Source: Paracoccus aestuariivivens (lineage in GTDB: Bacteria; Pseudomonadota; Alphaproteobacteria; Rhodobacterales; Rhodobacteraceae). From it: a stretch of DNA of 62,948 nucleotides. Position numbers and translations under genes: made by a program. The stretch lies in assembly GCF_009711225.1 (NCBI RefSeq), contig NZ_WMIE01000020.1, forward strand, positions 1-62,948, read 5' to 3'. Shown here one piece after another: positions 34,964 through 43,293 of the stretch; positions within the stretch are counted from its first letter, which is position 1, and each line of letters starts with the position of its first letter. The notes under the pieces were generated by a model, which saw nothing but the letters and a program-made list of their open reading frames with translations, was not told where the DNA came from and did not search any database.

Positions 34964-35328
34964 TTGTGGCGGGCTTCGGCTTCCGTGCCTCGGCCACGGT
35001 TGAAAGCCTATCAGACGCCTTCAGACGCGCCTCGGGAGGGCGTTCCGTCGATCTGCTTTCCACGGTCGATGACAAGGCGATAACAGAATTATTCCAGATG
35101 TTTGCAGCGAAAACCGAGAAAACGGTCGTCGGTGTGGATCACGCCACACTGGCGCTTCAGCGCACCCGAACCCAATCCACCGCATCGATCAATGCGCGCG
35201 GAACGGGCAGCGTGGCCGAGGCGGCCGCCCTTGCCGCCGCAGGACCGGATGCCCGCCTGTTAGGCCCGCGCGTGCTGTCTGCCGACCGGCTGGCAACCTG
35301 CGCCCTGGCTCAAGGAGATAAACCATGA
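34960..35328 (+). CDS. cobE: Cobalamin biosynthesis protein CobE (CbiG C-terminal type)
   Basis: A 122-residue single-domain protein corresponding to the C-terminal domain of CbiG. CobE lies in aerobic cobalamin operons and is needed for full synthesis in some organisms, but no catalytic step has been firmly assigned. It opens with MIVAGFGFRASAT and has a central TVVGVDHATLALQ segment. It overlaps the cobL stop by ATGA at one end and the cobM start at the other, so it is clearly part of the operon. Confidence 0.88.
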   Translation: MIVAGFGFRASATVESLSDAFRRASGGRSVDLLSTVDDKAITELFQMFAAKTEKTVVGVDHATLALQRTRTQSTASINARGTGSVAEAAALAAAGPDARLLGPRVLSADRLATCALAQGDKP

Positions 35329-36119
35329 CCGTGCATTTTATCGGGGCCGGACCCGGCGCACCTGACCTACTGACGCTTCGCGGGCGCGACTTGATCGCGT
35401 CCTCACCGGTCTGTCTTTACGCGGGTTCCTTGGTTCCCGAAGCCGTTCTCGACCATTGCCCGCAATCGGCGCGGATCGTGAATACGGCCCCGCTGGATCT
35501 GGACGCGATCATGGCCGAGATCTATGCGGCGCATATGGCCGGACATGATGTGGCACGGCTTCATTCCGGTGATCTGTCGGTCTGGTCCGCCATGGGCGAG
35601 CAGATCCGGCGGCTTGAGGCGATGGGCATCCCCTATACGGTCACACCGGGCGTACCTTCGTTTGCGGCAGCAGCTGCCGCTTTGGGGGCGGAACTGACCC
35701 TGCCCGGGGTTGCGCAATCGGTGGTCCTGACCAGAACATCGGGTCGGGCATCCTCGATGCCGCCTGCCGAAAGCCTTGCCGCATTCGGCGCGACAGGGGC
35801 CACTCTGGCGATCCACCTGTCGATCCAGAATCTGGATCGGGTCGTCGCCGATCTTTTACCGCATTATGGCGAGGATTGCCCCGTCGCGATCGTCTGGCGC
35901 GCAAGCTGGCCCGATCAGCGCATCATTCGCGCCACGTTGTCCACCATAGCTGCCGCGATGGGTGAAGGGATCGAGCGGACCGCCTTGATCCTTGTCGGGC
36001 GAACTTTAGGGGCCGGAGACTTCGCCGAAAGCCGCCTATACGCGACCGATTACGACCGACGTTACAGGCCGCAATCTTCGGAAAGCCCATGGTCGGGATG
36101 GACCGCGGCAGATGAATAA
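35325..36119 (+). CDS. cobM: Precorrin-4 C11-methyltransferase
   Basis: A 264-residue tetrapyrrole methylase adding the C-11 methyl of precorrin-5. Motifs are HFIGAGPGAPDLLTLRG at about 4-20, ARLHSGDLSVWSAMGEQ near 77-93 and TPGVPSFAAAAAALGAELT near 107-125. GGAG precedes the ATG, which overlaps the cobE stop. The last eight bases overlap cobB. Confidence 0.96.
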   Translation: MTVHFIGAGPGAPDLLTLRGRDLIASSPVCLYAGSLVPEAVLDHCPQSARIVNTAPLDLDAIMAEIYAAHMAGHDVARLHSGDLSVWSAMGEQIRRLEAMGIPYTVTPGVPSFAAAAAALGAELTLPGVAQSVVLTRTSGRASSMPPAESLAAFGATGATLAIHLSIQNLDRVVADLLPHYGEDCPVAIVWRASWPDQRIIRATLSTIAAAMGEGIERTALILVGRTLGAGDFAESRLYATDYDRRYRPQSSESPWSGWTAADE

Positions 36120-37443
36120 GCCGCTTTGGCCAGCGGGGTTGATGATCTCGGCTCCGGCTTCGGGGACCGGAAAAACTACGGTGATGCTGGGGCTGTTGCG
36201 CGCCTTGGCCGAGGACGGGCTGGTGGTCCAGCCGTTCAAATCGGGACCGGATTATATCGATCCGGCATTTCACCGCGCCGCGTGCGGGCGGGCGTCCTTC
36301 AATCTGGATCGCTGGGCCATGCGCGAGGAACTGTTCGGGGCCATCGCGGCACGGGCAAGTGGCGCGGACATCTGTCTGGGTGAAGGATCGATGGGGCTAT
36401 ATGACGGCGTGGCGACGCGTGGCCTTGCCGGCTTCGGCACCAGCGCGGAAACAGCCCTCGCAATGGGTTGGCCTGTCGTGCTTGTGCTGGATGTCAGCGG
36501 ACAGGCGCAATCGGCAGCGGCCACCGCACTGGGTTTCACCCGTTACGCCCCCGATCTGCCCTTTGCCGGAGTCATTCTGAACCGCGTCGCGAGTCCCCGC
36601 CATGAACGACTGGCGCGGCTCGGGATGGAGCAAGCGGGACTGCCGGTACTGGGCGTCTTACCGCGAAGGGGCGACCTGACCTTACCGGAGCGGCATTTAG
36701 GCCTGATCCAAGCCGTCGAGCATCCCGATCTTGATGCCGCGATTTCCGGCTATGCCTCGTTCATGCGCGCCCATGTCGATCTGGCGGCGATCAAAGCGGC
36801 GGCGCGCGGGGCAGGGGTGTCGCAGGCGGGAACGCTGCCGCGGCCTCCGGCGCAGCGCATTGCTTTGGCGCTGGACGACGCGTTTTCCTTTACCTATCCA
36901 CATCAGCTTGAAGGCTGGCATGAAGCGGGAGCCGAAATTATTCCGTTTTCGCCTTTGGCCAACGAGTCGCCCGACACTTCGGCCGATCTGGTCTGGTTGC
37001 CCGGCGGTTATCCCGAACTGCATGCCGGACGACTGGCCGCAGCCACACGCTTTCACGACGGATTGCGACGGCACGCCGCGACAAAGCCCGTGCATGGAGA
37101 ATGCGGCGGCTACATGGCCTTGGGTCAGGCCTTGGTGGACAAGGATGGCGTCGCACATCGAATGGCGGGTTTGTTGGGCATCGTCACATCATATGAAAAG
37201 CGCAGGCTGCATCTGGGTTATCGGCGTGCCACTCTGCACGGGCCCATGGCGGGACATGTTGCGGGTGCGGTACTGCGTGGACACGAATTCCACTACTCGA
37301 CCATTCTGGAGCAGCCCGACGCGCCGCTTGCAGCGGTTCAGGATGCGGATGGCAACCCTGTTCCCGAGACCGGATCCCGACGCGGGATGGTCACCGGCAC
37401 ATTCTTTCACCTGATCGCAACCGAGGAGGAACCGACGCCCTGA
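36112..37443 (+). CDS. cobB: Hydrogenobyrinic acid a,c-diamide synthase
   Basis: A 443-residue ATP- and glutamine-dependent amidotransferase that amidates the a and c side chains just before cobalt insertion. The N-terminal P-loop is SAPASGTGKTT at about 13-23, with FKSGPDYIDPAFH near 43-55. The C-terminal glutaminase domain has WLPGGYPELHAG near 301 and the catalytic Cys in HGECGGYMALG near 330. It is the last gene of the cobL-E-M-B run. Riboswitch 3 begins about 65 bases after its stop. Confidence 0.95.
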   Translation: MNKPLWPAGLMISAPASGTGKTTVMLGLLRALAEDGLVVQPFKSGPDYIDPAFHRAACGRASFNLDRWAMREELFGAIAARASGADICLGEGSMGLYDGVATRGLAGFGTSAETALAMGWPVVLVLDVSGQAQSAAATALGFTRYAPDLPFAGVILNRVASPRHERLARLGMEQAGLPVLGVLPRRGDLTLPERHLGLIQAVEHPDLDAAISGYASFMRAHVDLAAIKAAARGAGVSQAGTLPRPPAQRIALALDDAFSFTYPHQLEGWHEAGAEIIPFSPLANESPDTSADLVWLPGGYPELHAGRLAAATRFHDGLRRHAATKPVHGECGGYMALGQALVDKDGVAHRMAGLLGIVTSYEKRRLHLGYRRATLHGPMAGHVAGAVLRGHEFHYSTILEQPDAPLAAVQDADGNPVPETGSRRGMVTGTFFHLIATEEEPTP

Positions 37444-37507
37444 TCATGGACAGGATCCGCAGCATCCATCTTGCCACAAATGCCCCGGACCGACTAAACC
37501 ATCTCGA

Positions 37508-37663
37508 CGGTGCCCCCATTCGGGGGCTGAAAAGGGAACCGGGTGCGATGCCCGGACTGCCCCCGCAACTGTGAGCGACGAGCGCTCTGGCAGACCACTG
37601 GCCCCATCGGGCCGGGAAGGGCCGGAAAGCGCGATGACCCGCAAGTCAGGAGACCTGCCGTCG
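37508..37663 (+). ncRNA. Cobalamin (AdoCbl) riboswitch 3
   Basis: Landmarks in order: GGTGCCCCCATTCGGGGGCTGA with AAAGGGAA near 37530-37537, ACTGCCCCCGCAACTGTGA near 37556-37574, ACCACTGGCCCC near 37594, GGGAAGG near 37614-37620 and the B12 box GCAAGTCAGGAGACCTGCC at about 37641-37659. It precedes the CbiM-like permease gene at 37735, consistent with repression of cobalt uptake when coenzyme is plentiful. Confidence 0.95.
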
Positions 37664-37734
37664 AACCGACCTTTTTGCCGCGCAAGCGGTGTACCGGCTG
37701 CCGGAGGGGCGGCCCAGAACAAGGATAACCAGCG

Positions 37735-38409
37735 ATGCATATCGAACCTGGAATTGTCGACGGCGCGAAGATGTTCTTCGCCTATGCCACCGCGACGGCC
37801 GCGGCCGGCTACACACTCAAGCTGGCGGTGCAGGACCTGAAGTCCCATAGCCCGCTGTCATTTGCCGCGCGCAGCATTGCCGGAATCATCGGCACGTTCA
37901 TCTTTTTCGAGATCCTGCCGCATTTCCCGGTTGGTGTCTCCGAAGTCCATCTGATCCTTGGAACGACCTTGTTCCTGATCCTCGGCGTAGCGCCTGCCGC
38001 GATAGGTCTGGCGTTCGGACTGTTGGTCCAAAGCCTGTTCTTCGCTCCCAGCGACCTACCGATGTATTTCGTCAACGTCACGACATTGCTGATGCCGTTG
38101 TTCGGGATCGACATTCTGGCGCGTCGGATCGTTCCGGCCAACACCGCCTATATCGACCTGAAATATGCCGATGTCCTGAAACTGTCGCTAGCCTATCAGG
38201 GCGGCATCGTCGCTTGGGTCGCGTTCTGGGCGATCTATGGACAGGGCCTTGGGGCCGAAAACCTGACCTCGGTCGCAAGTTTTGGCGCGGCCTACATGCT
38301 GGTTGTCCTGATCGAGCCGATCGCCGATCTTGCGGCACTTGCCGCAGCCAAAGCGATGCGCCCGACCGGAGCTTCGCGTTGGACTGCGCGGCGCCTATAC
38401 GCGGCCTGA
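37735..38409 (+). CDS. CbiM-like ECF cobalt transporter component
   Basis: A 224-residue membrane protein with the CbiM/NikM start Met-His-Ile, whose His2 and free amino terminus coordinate Co2+ or Ni2+ in characterised relatives. About six to seven hydrophobic segments span residues 10-215. The usual partners CbiN, CbiQ and CbiO are not adjacent, so this is either a solitary transporter or works with components elsewhere. AAGGA lies eight bases before the ATG. Direct control by a cobalamin riboswitch favours cobalt over nickel. A terminator-like hairpin lies just beyond its stop. Confidence 0.82.
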   Translation: MHIEPGIVDGAKMFFAYATATAAAGYTLKLAVQDLKSHSPLSFAARSIAGIIGTFIFFEILPHFPVGVSEVHLILGTTLFLILGVAPAAIGLAFGLLVQSLFFAPSDLPMYFVNVTTLLMPLFGIDILARRIVPANTAYIDLKYADVLKLSLAYQGGIVAWVAFWAIYGQGLGAENLTSVASFGAAYMLVVLIEPIADLAALAAAKAMRPTGASRWTARRLYAA

Positions 38410-38431
38410 ATGCGCGATTGGACCATTCGGA

Positions 38432-38458
38432 CGGGCCTGCATTTACAGGCCCGGTTTT
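38432..38458 (+). terminator. Intrinsic terminator after CbiM-like gene
   Basis: CGGGCCTG (38432-38439) pairs perfectly with CAGGCCCG (38446-38453) around CATTTA and is followed by GTTTT. It would end the riboswitch-3 transcript before cobF, or leave partial read-through into it. Confidence 0.75.
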
Positions 38459-38475
38459 CATGCAGGATTCAGAAT

Positions 38476-39216
38476 ATGCTGGAATTATGGCTGGTCGGGA
38501 TAGGGACCGGAAATCCGAACCATCTCACGCTGGAAGGGGTCGAGGCCCTGCGCGGGGCCGCGATGATCCTCATTCCACGCAAGGGGCCCGGCAAAGAGGA
38601 TCTGGCCGATCTGCGCCACCACATCCTTGCCCGCGTCGGAAGTCCCGCGCCGGTCGCCGAATTCGACATGCCCGTCCGTGACGAAAGCCTGCCTTATCGG
38701 GAACGGGTGGAATACTGGCATGACCAGATTGCACGGATCTGGACGCAGACAATCGACCGTTCCCGCCCGAGCGGACCGGTAGCAATGCTGGTCTGGGGCG
38801 ACCCCGGCCTTTACGACAGCACGATCCGCATCGCGCAGCGGCTTGATCCATCTCCGAAACTGCGCGTCGTGCCGGGAATCACCGCGCTGCAGGCGCTGAC
38901 TGCGGCCCATGCTATCCCGTTCAACACGGTCAACGGCGCAGTAACCGTGACCACCGGTCGAAAATTGCGCGATCATGGCTGGCCAGACGGGGCCGAAACG
39001 CTTGTGGTCATGCTGGATGCGGAATGCAGTTTCCAAAGGCTCGACACCGAAAAACTATACATCTGGTGGGGTGGTTTTCTGGGGATGCCGGATCAAGTCC
39101 TGATCCAAGGCCCTCTGGCCGAAGCAGGTCCGCAAATCGTGATCGCCCGCGCCGAGGCACGACGTCGGCACGGATGGATCATGGACACCTATATGTTGAG
39201 ACGTACGGGCACTTGA
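38476..39216 (+). CDS. cobF: Precorrin-6A synthase (deacetylating)
   Basis: A 246-residue tetrapyrrole methylase of the aerobic pathway that methylates C-1 and expels the acetyl group from precorrin-5. Motifs are LVGIGTGNPNHLTLEG at about 6-21, MLVWGDPGLYDSTIRI near 108-123 and VPGITALQALTAAHAIPFN near 135-153. The ATG at 38476 has AGGA eight bases upstream; the in-frame ATG at 38410 would place the start before the terminator-like hairpin. It is separated from the main methylase run by cobB, the riboswitch and the CbiM-like gene. Confidence 0.93.
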   Translation: MLELWLVGIGTGNPNHLTLEGVEALRGAAMILIPRKGPGKEDLADLRHHILARVGSPAPVAEFDMPVRDESLPYRERVEYWHDQIARIWTQTIDRSRPSGPVAMLVWGDPGLYDSTIRIAQRLDPSPKLRVVPGITALQALTAAHAIPFNTVNGAVTVTTGRKLRDHGWPDGAETLVVMLDAECSFQRLDTEKLYIWWGGFLGMPDQVLIQGPLAEAGPQIVIARAEARRRHGWIMDTYMLRRTGT

Positions 39217-39292
39217 CGACGACGGATGCTCAGACTCGAATGTCCACGGGCGACTTCGAAAAGCGGTCCTCAACATCGAACTGGGACAAACC

Positions 39293-40354
39293 TTGGACAA
39301 GCTACTTCTGATCGGATCATATACGGAATCCCTTCCTCATGTCGTGGCGAGAGGAAGCGGGATCACTCTGGTCGGTCTCGATTCCACATCCGGCAGATTT
39401 GCGACGTTGTCCATGTGCCCGGACTTGCGAAATCCTTCTTATCTAGCGGTTTCTGCCGACAAAAACCGGATCTTTGCGGTCGAGGAACTGGACGAGACGC
39501 ACGGCGCCTCGGTGGTCGCCCTCACCTTGGATCGTGACACGTTTGCGATGCGCGTCACCGCGCGACATGGGGCCATGGGGGATTGTCCGTGCCATGTCTC
39601 GCTTGATCAGGACGAAGCGCGTGTGTTTGTCGCCAATTATATGTCCGGTAGTGTGGCGACCTACCGAATTGACGCTGAAGCGGGAATCTTGGGGGCAGGA
39701 CAGAAAATCCAGCGGTCCGGAAATGGACCCAATCCGGAACGGCAAGAGGGGCCGCACGCCCATCAGGTCGTACCCTCGGTCCAAGGCAAGGGCGTGTTCG
39801 TCTGCGATGCCGGCACGGATGAGATCCTGCATTATCCCTATTCGGGTCACGAATTGGCCAAGACGCCGGATCTGGTCCTGAACGCCCCGCCCGGTTCGTT
39901 GCCCCGCCATCTTGTGCAGTCGCATGATGGTCGCCGGATCTACGTGGTGCATGAGTTGGGTTGCATCATCCGCAGCTATGCTTGCATGCATGACGGCTTC
40001 GAGTTTACCGGGGAAATCGGTACGCTGCCGGCGGGCGATACTTGTCCTTCGGCCTGCGCCGCGATCCGCCTGCACCCGAACGGGCGGTATCTATACGCCT
40101 CGAACCGGGGCCACGACAGCATCACGGCAATCGCAATCGGGATGGATGGCACGATGTCCAACATCGGTACATATGCCACACGCGGCGAATGTCCGCGAGA
40201 TTTCAACATCAGTCCTTCCGGTGACATTCTGGTCGTCGCCAACCAGAACAGCCATACGCTCAGCGCCTATCGCATTGATCCAGTCAGCGGATCATTGGCG
40301 GAACTCGGTGAGGTCTACCCGATTGGCAGCCCGACCTGCGTCCAATTTCTTTGA
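39293..40354 (+). CDS. Lactonase family protein (seven-bladed propeller)
   Basis: A 353-residue protein of the lactonase/6-phosphogluconolactonase (Pgl) propeller family. Repeating blade motifs are visible, for example NPSYLAVSADKNRIFAVEE near 46-64, HVSLDQDEARVFVANYMSGSVATY near 102-125 in two parts, LHPNGRYLYASNRGHDSI near 260-277 and ISPSGDILVVANQNSHTLSAY near 305-325. Members hydrolyse sugar lactones, but many have no known substrate. The start appears to be TTG at 39293 with a weak GGGA site. It is 77 bases after cobF on the same strand and has no obvious cobalamin link. Confidence 0.8.
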   Translation: MDKLLLIGSYTESLPHVVARGSGITLVGLDSTSGRFATLSMCPDLRNPSYLAVSADKNRIFAVEELDETHGASVVALTLDRDTFAMRVTARHGAMGDCPCHVSLDQDEARVFVANYMSGSVATYRIDAEAGILGAGQKIQRSGNGPNPERQEGPHAHQVVPSVQGKGVFVCDAGTDEILHYPYSGHELAKTPDLVLNAPPGSLPRHLVQSHDGRRIYVVHELGCIIRSYACMHDGFEFTGEIGTLPAGDTCPSACAAIRLHPNGRYLYASNRGHDSITAIAIGMDGTMSNIGTYATRGECPRDFNISPSGDILVVANQNSHTLSAYRIDPVSGSLAELGEVYPIGSPTCVQFL

Positions 40355-40718
40355 TCCAAGTCACGGGCAAAAGTCGGCAATCGCGAACGCTCCAAATCGC
40401 AATCATCGACCACACGCGACGAAGCAATGAGTCGCTGGGGACCTGACGCCGGATCGGCATCTGGGCAGTCGATGGACACGAAGCACTTCGGTTATTTCCG
40501 ATAAGCGGCATTAACAACCCAAAGTTGTTCAAGGCCTTCACGAACTAGTACCCTGTTTGTTTTTTCAGGGTTCTTACGGCTCTAGCAGTTGCGCGGTCGC
40601 AACAGAGGGTTGCTGCGGCCACCATGTGACCGCATCCATGCGTAATTTCCATTTCTATCGGGCGACGAATTGGTTAACAGGATCTGACATAGTCCGCATT
40701 AATCTCAGGATACGACAG
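40355..40718. other. Intergenic region before cold-shock gene
   Basis: No gene. Two hairpins occur: AACAAC/GTTGTT (40513-40529), and ACCCTG (40550-40555) with CAGGGT (40565-40570) around a U-rich loop, the latter possibly ending upstream transcription. The 150 bases before the cold-shock start are likely a long 5' untranslated leader, usual for such genes. Confidence 0.45.
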
Positions 40719-40925
40719 ATGGCGACCGGTACGGTAAAATGGTTCAACAATGACAAAGGGTATGGTTTCATCCAGCCTGATGCAGGTGGAGCCGATGTTT
40801 TTGTCCACATTTCGGCTGTTGAGCGCGCCGGCCTGCGTGATCTTCCCGACGGGCAGAAACTTTCCTACGAAATTCAAACTGGCCGCAATGGCAAGGACAG
40901 CGCCGTAGATCTGTCGCTGATCTGA
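40719..40925 (+). CDS. Cold-shock domain protein (CspA family)
   Basis: A 68-residue single cold-shock domain that binds single-stranded RNA/DNA and melts secondary structure. RNP1 KGYGFI lies at about 13-18 and RNP2 VFVHIS at about 27-32; the opening GTVKWFN is diagnostic. AGGA precedes the ATG at 40719, so the longer in-frame start at 40557 is rejected. It is a single-gene unit with a clear downstream terminator. Confidence 0.96.
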   Translation: MATGTVKWFNNDKGYGFIQPDAGGADVFVHISAVERAGLRDLPDGQKLSYEIQTGRNGKDSAVDLSLI

Positions 40926-40948
40926 TCTAACGATCACTTTAGTCTTGG

Positions 40949-40980
40949 GCGGGCATGGCTTCGGCTTTGCCCGCTTTGTT
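40949..40980 (+). terminator. Intrinsic terminator of cold-shock gene
   Basis: GCGGGCA (40949-40955) pairs with TGCCCGC (40968-40974) around a loop containing GGCTTCGGCT, followed by TTTGTT. Confidence 0.85.
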
Positions 40981-41035
40981 AAATTCAAGACCTGCGGCTG
41001 GACATCAGCGGCGTTAATCGCGCAACTTCGCCGTC

Positions 41036-41599
41036 ATGATCTTGAAACGCCACACCCCCTATCTTGTCACCGCAGCCGCCATCCTATGCGCAGCGCTGTG
41101 GCTTTTGTGGATCGGTCGCGAACCGATCTGCAAATGCGGCTATGTGAAGCTTTGGCACGGGCAGGTTCTCAGTTCCGAGAACTCGCAGCATATTTCGGAC
41201 TGGTACACACCGTCGCATATCATTCACGGCATCCTGTTCTATGGCGGCCTATGGCTGCTCGCGCGGCGGCTAAGCTTTGGCTGGAGACTGGCCATCGCCA
41301 CCCTGATCGAAGCCGCCTGGGAGTTGGTCGAGAATTCCGATGCAATTATCGAACGCTATCGGGCGGTGACGATCTCGCTGGATTATTACGGCGACAGCGT
41401 TCTGAATTCGATCTCGGACATTCTGGCGATGATGCTGGGGTTCTTTCTTGCATCGCGCCTGCCGGTCTGGGTCTCGGTCCTGATCGTCGTGGGGTTCGAG
41501 GCGCTGACCACCTGGCTGATCCGCGACGGGCTGGTTCTGAACGTGATCATGCTGATTTCGCCCAGCGAAGCGGTGCGGCAATGGCAGTCGGCGTTGTAA
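41036..41599 (+). CDS. DUF2585 family membrane protein
   Basis: A 187-residue integral membrane protein of the DUF2585 (UPF0314) family, common in alphaproteobacteria and of unknown function. Hydrophobic segments lie at about 9-26, 60-76, 122-140 and 145-165. Conserved polar stretches include EPICKCGYVKLWHG near 29-42, SQHISDWYTPSHIIHG near 49-64 and EAAWELVENSDAIIERYR near 90-107, which look like a buried His/Glu/Asp site. It converges on the sigma factor gene with 12 bases between stops. Confidence 0.85.
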   Translation: MILKRHTPYLVTAAAILCAALWLLWIGREPICKCGYVKLWHGQVLSSENSQHISDWYTPSHIIHGILFYGGLWLLARRLSFGWRLAIATLIEAAWELVENSDAIIERYRAVTISLDYYGDSVLNSISDILAMMLGFFLASRLPVWVSVLIVVGFEALTTWLIRDGLVLNVIMLISPSEAVRQWQSAL

Positions 41600-41611
41600 T
41601 CTGCCGACGCC

Positions 41612-42475
41612 TCAATGGCGAAGCACGCCGCCAAGCTTGTCAGGATTGCGCGTGACATAGATCGCCGTGATCCGCCCGTCCGTGACCTCCAATGCAGTGG
41701 TCTGCAAATGGCCATCAAGGCGCGAAACAAATCCGGGCAGACCGTCGATCACAGTGGCACCCAGAAACTCCATTTGCGGCCCGATCTTGCGCTGCAAGCC
41801 AAGGAATAGCCGCACGAGATTTTCGGCACCGTTGATCATGTTGGGATAGGCCAAGACCTTGCCGCCCCCGTCGGATCTGAGCGTTGCATCCTCGGCCAGC
41901 ATCGCACCAAGAGCCGTGGCATCGCCCGATTTGCACGCCTCGAAGAAAACGCGGGCCAATTCGTCACCGGTTGCGCGCGGGATCGGGAAGCGGGGTTGAT
42001 CGACGCGCACATGGGCACGGGCGCGGCTGGCCAGCTGTCGGGTCGCCGCCGGACTGCGATCAATCGTTGCGGCAACCTCGTCCAGCGGGAGGTCAAAGAC
42101 GTCGTGCAACAGAAACGCCGCCCGTTCGAGCGGAGAAAGCCGCTCTAGCGCCATCATCAAAGACAGCGTCAGATTGTCGGGTCGCAGCGTGTCGTCCTCC
42201 GGTTCGATCAGCGGTTCGGGCAGCCAGATGCCGGGATAGACCTCGCGCCGGTAGCGGGCGGATTTCATCTGGTCCAGACAAAGGCGCGACACGGTGCGAG
42301 TCAGCCATCCAGCGGGGTTTTCGATATCAGTCACCTTGGTGTCGATGCGGTGCCAGCGCAGATATGCCTCTTGCACGATGTCCTCAGATTCGGCGTGGAC
42401 GCCAAGCATCCGATAGGCAAGGCGCAGCAACCGTGGCCGCTGCGCCTCGAAGATCTCGACCGGATCAGGCCGCAT
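41612..42475 (-). CDS. sigJ: ECF41-type sigma factor (SigJ-like)
   Basis: A 287-residue extracytoplasmic-function sigma factor of group ECF41. Region 2 lies at about 10-75 (AYRMLGVHAESEDIVQEAYLRW in part). The linker holds WLPEPL near 85. Region 4 is near 110-165. The C-terminal about 120 residues form the SnoaL-like extension typical of the group, including DGGGK near 203 and the terminal NPDKL near 280. In ECF41 factors this extension modulates activity in place of an anti-sigma factor. The start at 42475 overlaps the preceding AhpD-like gene by 11 bases, the usual ECF41 pairing. Confidence 0.92.
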   Translation of the reverse strand: MRPDPVEIFEAQRPRLLRLAYRMLGVHAESEDIVQEAYLRWHRIDTKVTDIENPAGWLTRTVSRLCLDQMKSARYRREVYPGIWLPEPLIEPEDDTLRPDNLTLSLMMALERLSPLERAAFLLHDVFDLPLDEVAATIDRSPAATRQLASRARAHVRVDQPRFPIPRATGDELARVFFEACKSGDATALGAMLAEDATLRSDGGGKVLAYPNMINGAENLVRLFLGLQRKIGPQMEFLGATVIDGLPGFVSRLDGHLQTTALEVTDGRITAIYVTRNPDKLGGVLRH

Positions 42476-42938
42476 CGGCACGCGGCACCGGCAATGTGGT
42501 CGCATGGGGGACACGCAGACCGGCCTGAACGCGGTTCCACAGGTTGATCGCGCTGATTGCCAAGGTCAGCCACGCGCGCTCATCCGGATCAAAGACGGCT
42601 TCCACTTCGGCCCAGTCCGCATCGGGCGCGCCGGTTTCGGCGATGCGGGTCAGCGCCTCGGTCCAAGCAAGCGCCGCGCGTTCGCGTGCCGAATAAAGCG
42701 AGCTTTCCCGCCACGCGGGCAGCATGTGCAATCGCAATGCCGTCTCGTTATCCTTGAGCGCCTCGGCTGTATGCATCTGCAAACAGAAGGCGCAGCCGTT
42801 GATCTGGCTGGCGCGCAGCTTTACCAGATGCACAAGCAACGGCTCCAGCGGGCTGTCCTTGATGGCCGCCTCGACAGCAAAAAGGGGACGAAAACCGGCT
42901 TCGGCACGCTTCATGTGATCGGTCATTCGGGTTGTCAT
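42465..42938 (-). CDS. Carboxymuconolactone decarboxylase/AhpD-like protein
   Basis: A 157-residue AhpD-like protein. The CxxC redox centre is CAFC in INGCAFCLQMHTAEAL near residues 46-60, with His two turns away, as in alkylhydroperoxidase D. It is the conserved partner (the carboxymuconolactone decarboxylase, oxidoreductase or epimerase class) of ECF41 sigma factors, which activate its promoter. The ATG at 42938 has AGGAG at good spacing. Its substrate is unknown; a role in peroxide or thiol redox is inferred from the motif. Confidence 0.9.
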   Translation of the reverse strand: MTTRMTDHMKRAEAGFRPLFAVEAAIKDSPLEPLLVHLVKLRASQINGCAFCLQMHTAEALKDNETALRLHMLPAWRESSLYSARERAALAWTEALTRIAETGAPDADWAEVEAVFDPDERAWLTLAISAINLWNRVQAGLRVPHATTLPVPRADAA

Positions 42939-42968
42939 CGGAAACTCCTGTTCATCTGATACCCTGAT

Positions 42969-42995
42969 GACGAGCCAGCAAAGCGGGATGTGACA
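42969..42995 (-). promoter_or_regulatory. ECF41 promoter upstream of AhpD-like gene
   Basis: On the minus strand TGTCACA (42989-42995), exactly 16 bases, then CGTC (42969-42972) matches the -35/-10 pattern reported for ECF41 promoters. It lies about 30 bases before the AhpD-like start codon, so the sigma factor likely drives its own operon. Confidence 0.8.
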
Positions 42996-43189
42996 TCCAA
43001 TCCGAAATAATCTTTGTCGCTGCCAGTAGTTCAACCATAACTTGTTCAGCCGCGCCGCGCAGAGAATAATCTTATCGTTCCATCGCGAAATAAGCCTCGC
43101 GCCTTTCGTCGGGCACGGATGTTTGGACTGGCATGAGGCGGTGCGCCCCTTTAATCTCTACCTTACAAGTCGTGAATATGGAGGCGGAG

Positions 43190-43270
43190 ATGACCCCCCG
43201 AATGACATGCGCGCCGACCCAATGCATCAGCCCGATGTGCTGCTGTCCTGCGATGTGTGCCTGCCGCTAA
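43190..43270 (+). CDS. Cys-rich 26-residue leader peptide ORF before sulfur operon
   Basis: A 26-codon frame with a strong ribosome-binding site (GGAGG at 43180-43184) begins MTPRMTC and ends at TAA 43268-43270. Seven of 26 residues are Cys (7, 12, 17-19, 23, 25), including three consecutive Cys codons, and four are Met. It ends 146 bases before a TauD-like gene that opens an organosulfur-scavenging operon. A strong hairpin follows 23 bases after the stop. This is the design of a cysteine-sensing attenuation leader: ribosomes would stall on the Cys codons when charged tRNA-Cys is scarce. Polycysteine upstream ORFs with this role are known in mycobacteria; whether this one is homologous is unknown. 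Confidence 0.65.
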   Translation: MTPRMTCAPTQCISPMCCCPAMCACR

Positions 43271-43293
43271 GGCGTAGCCCAAGACAAGCCGCA

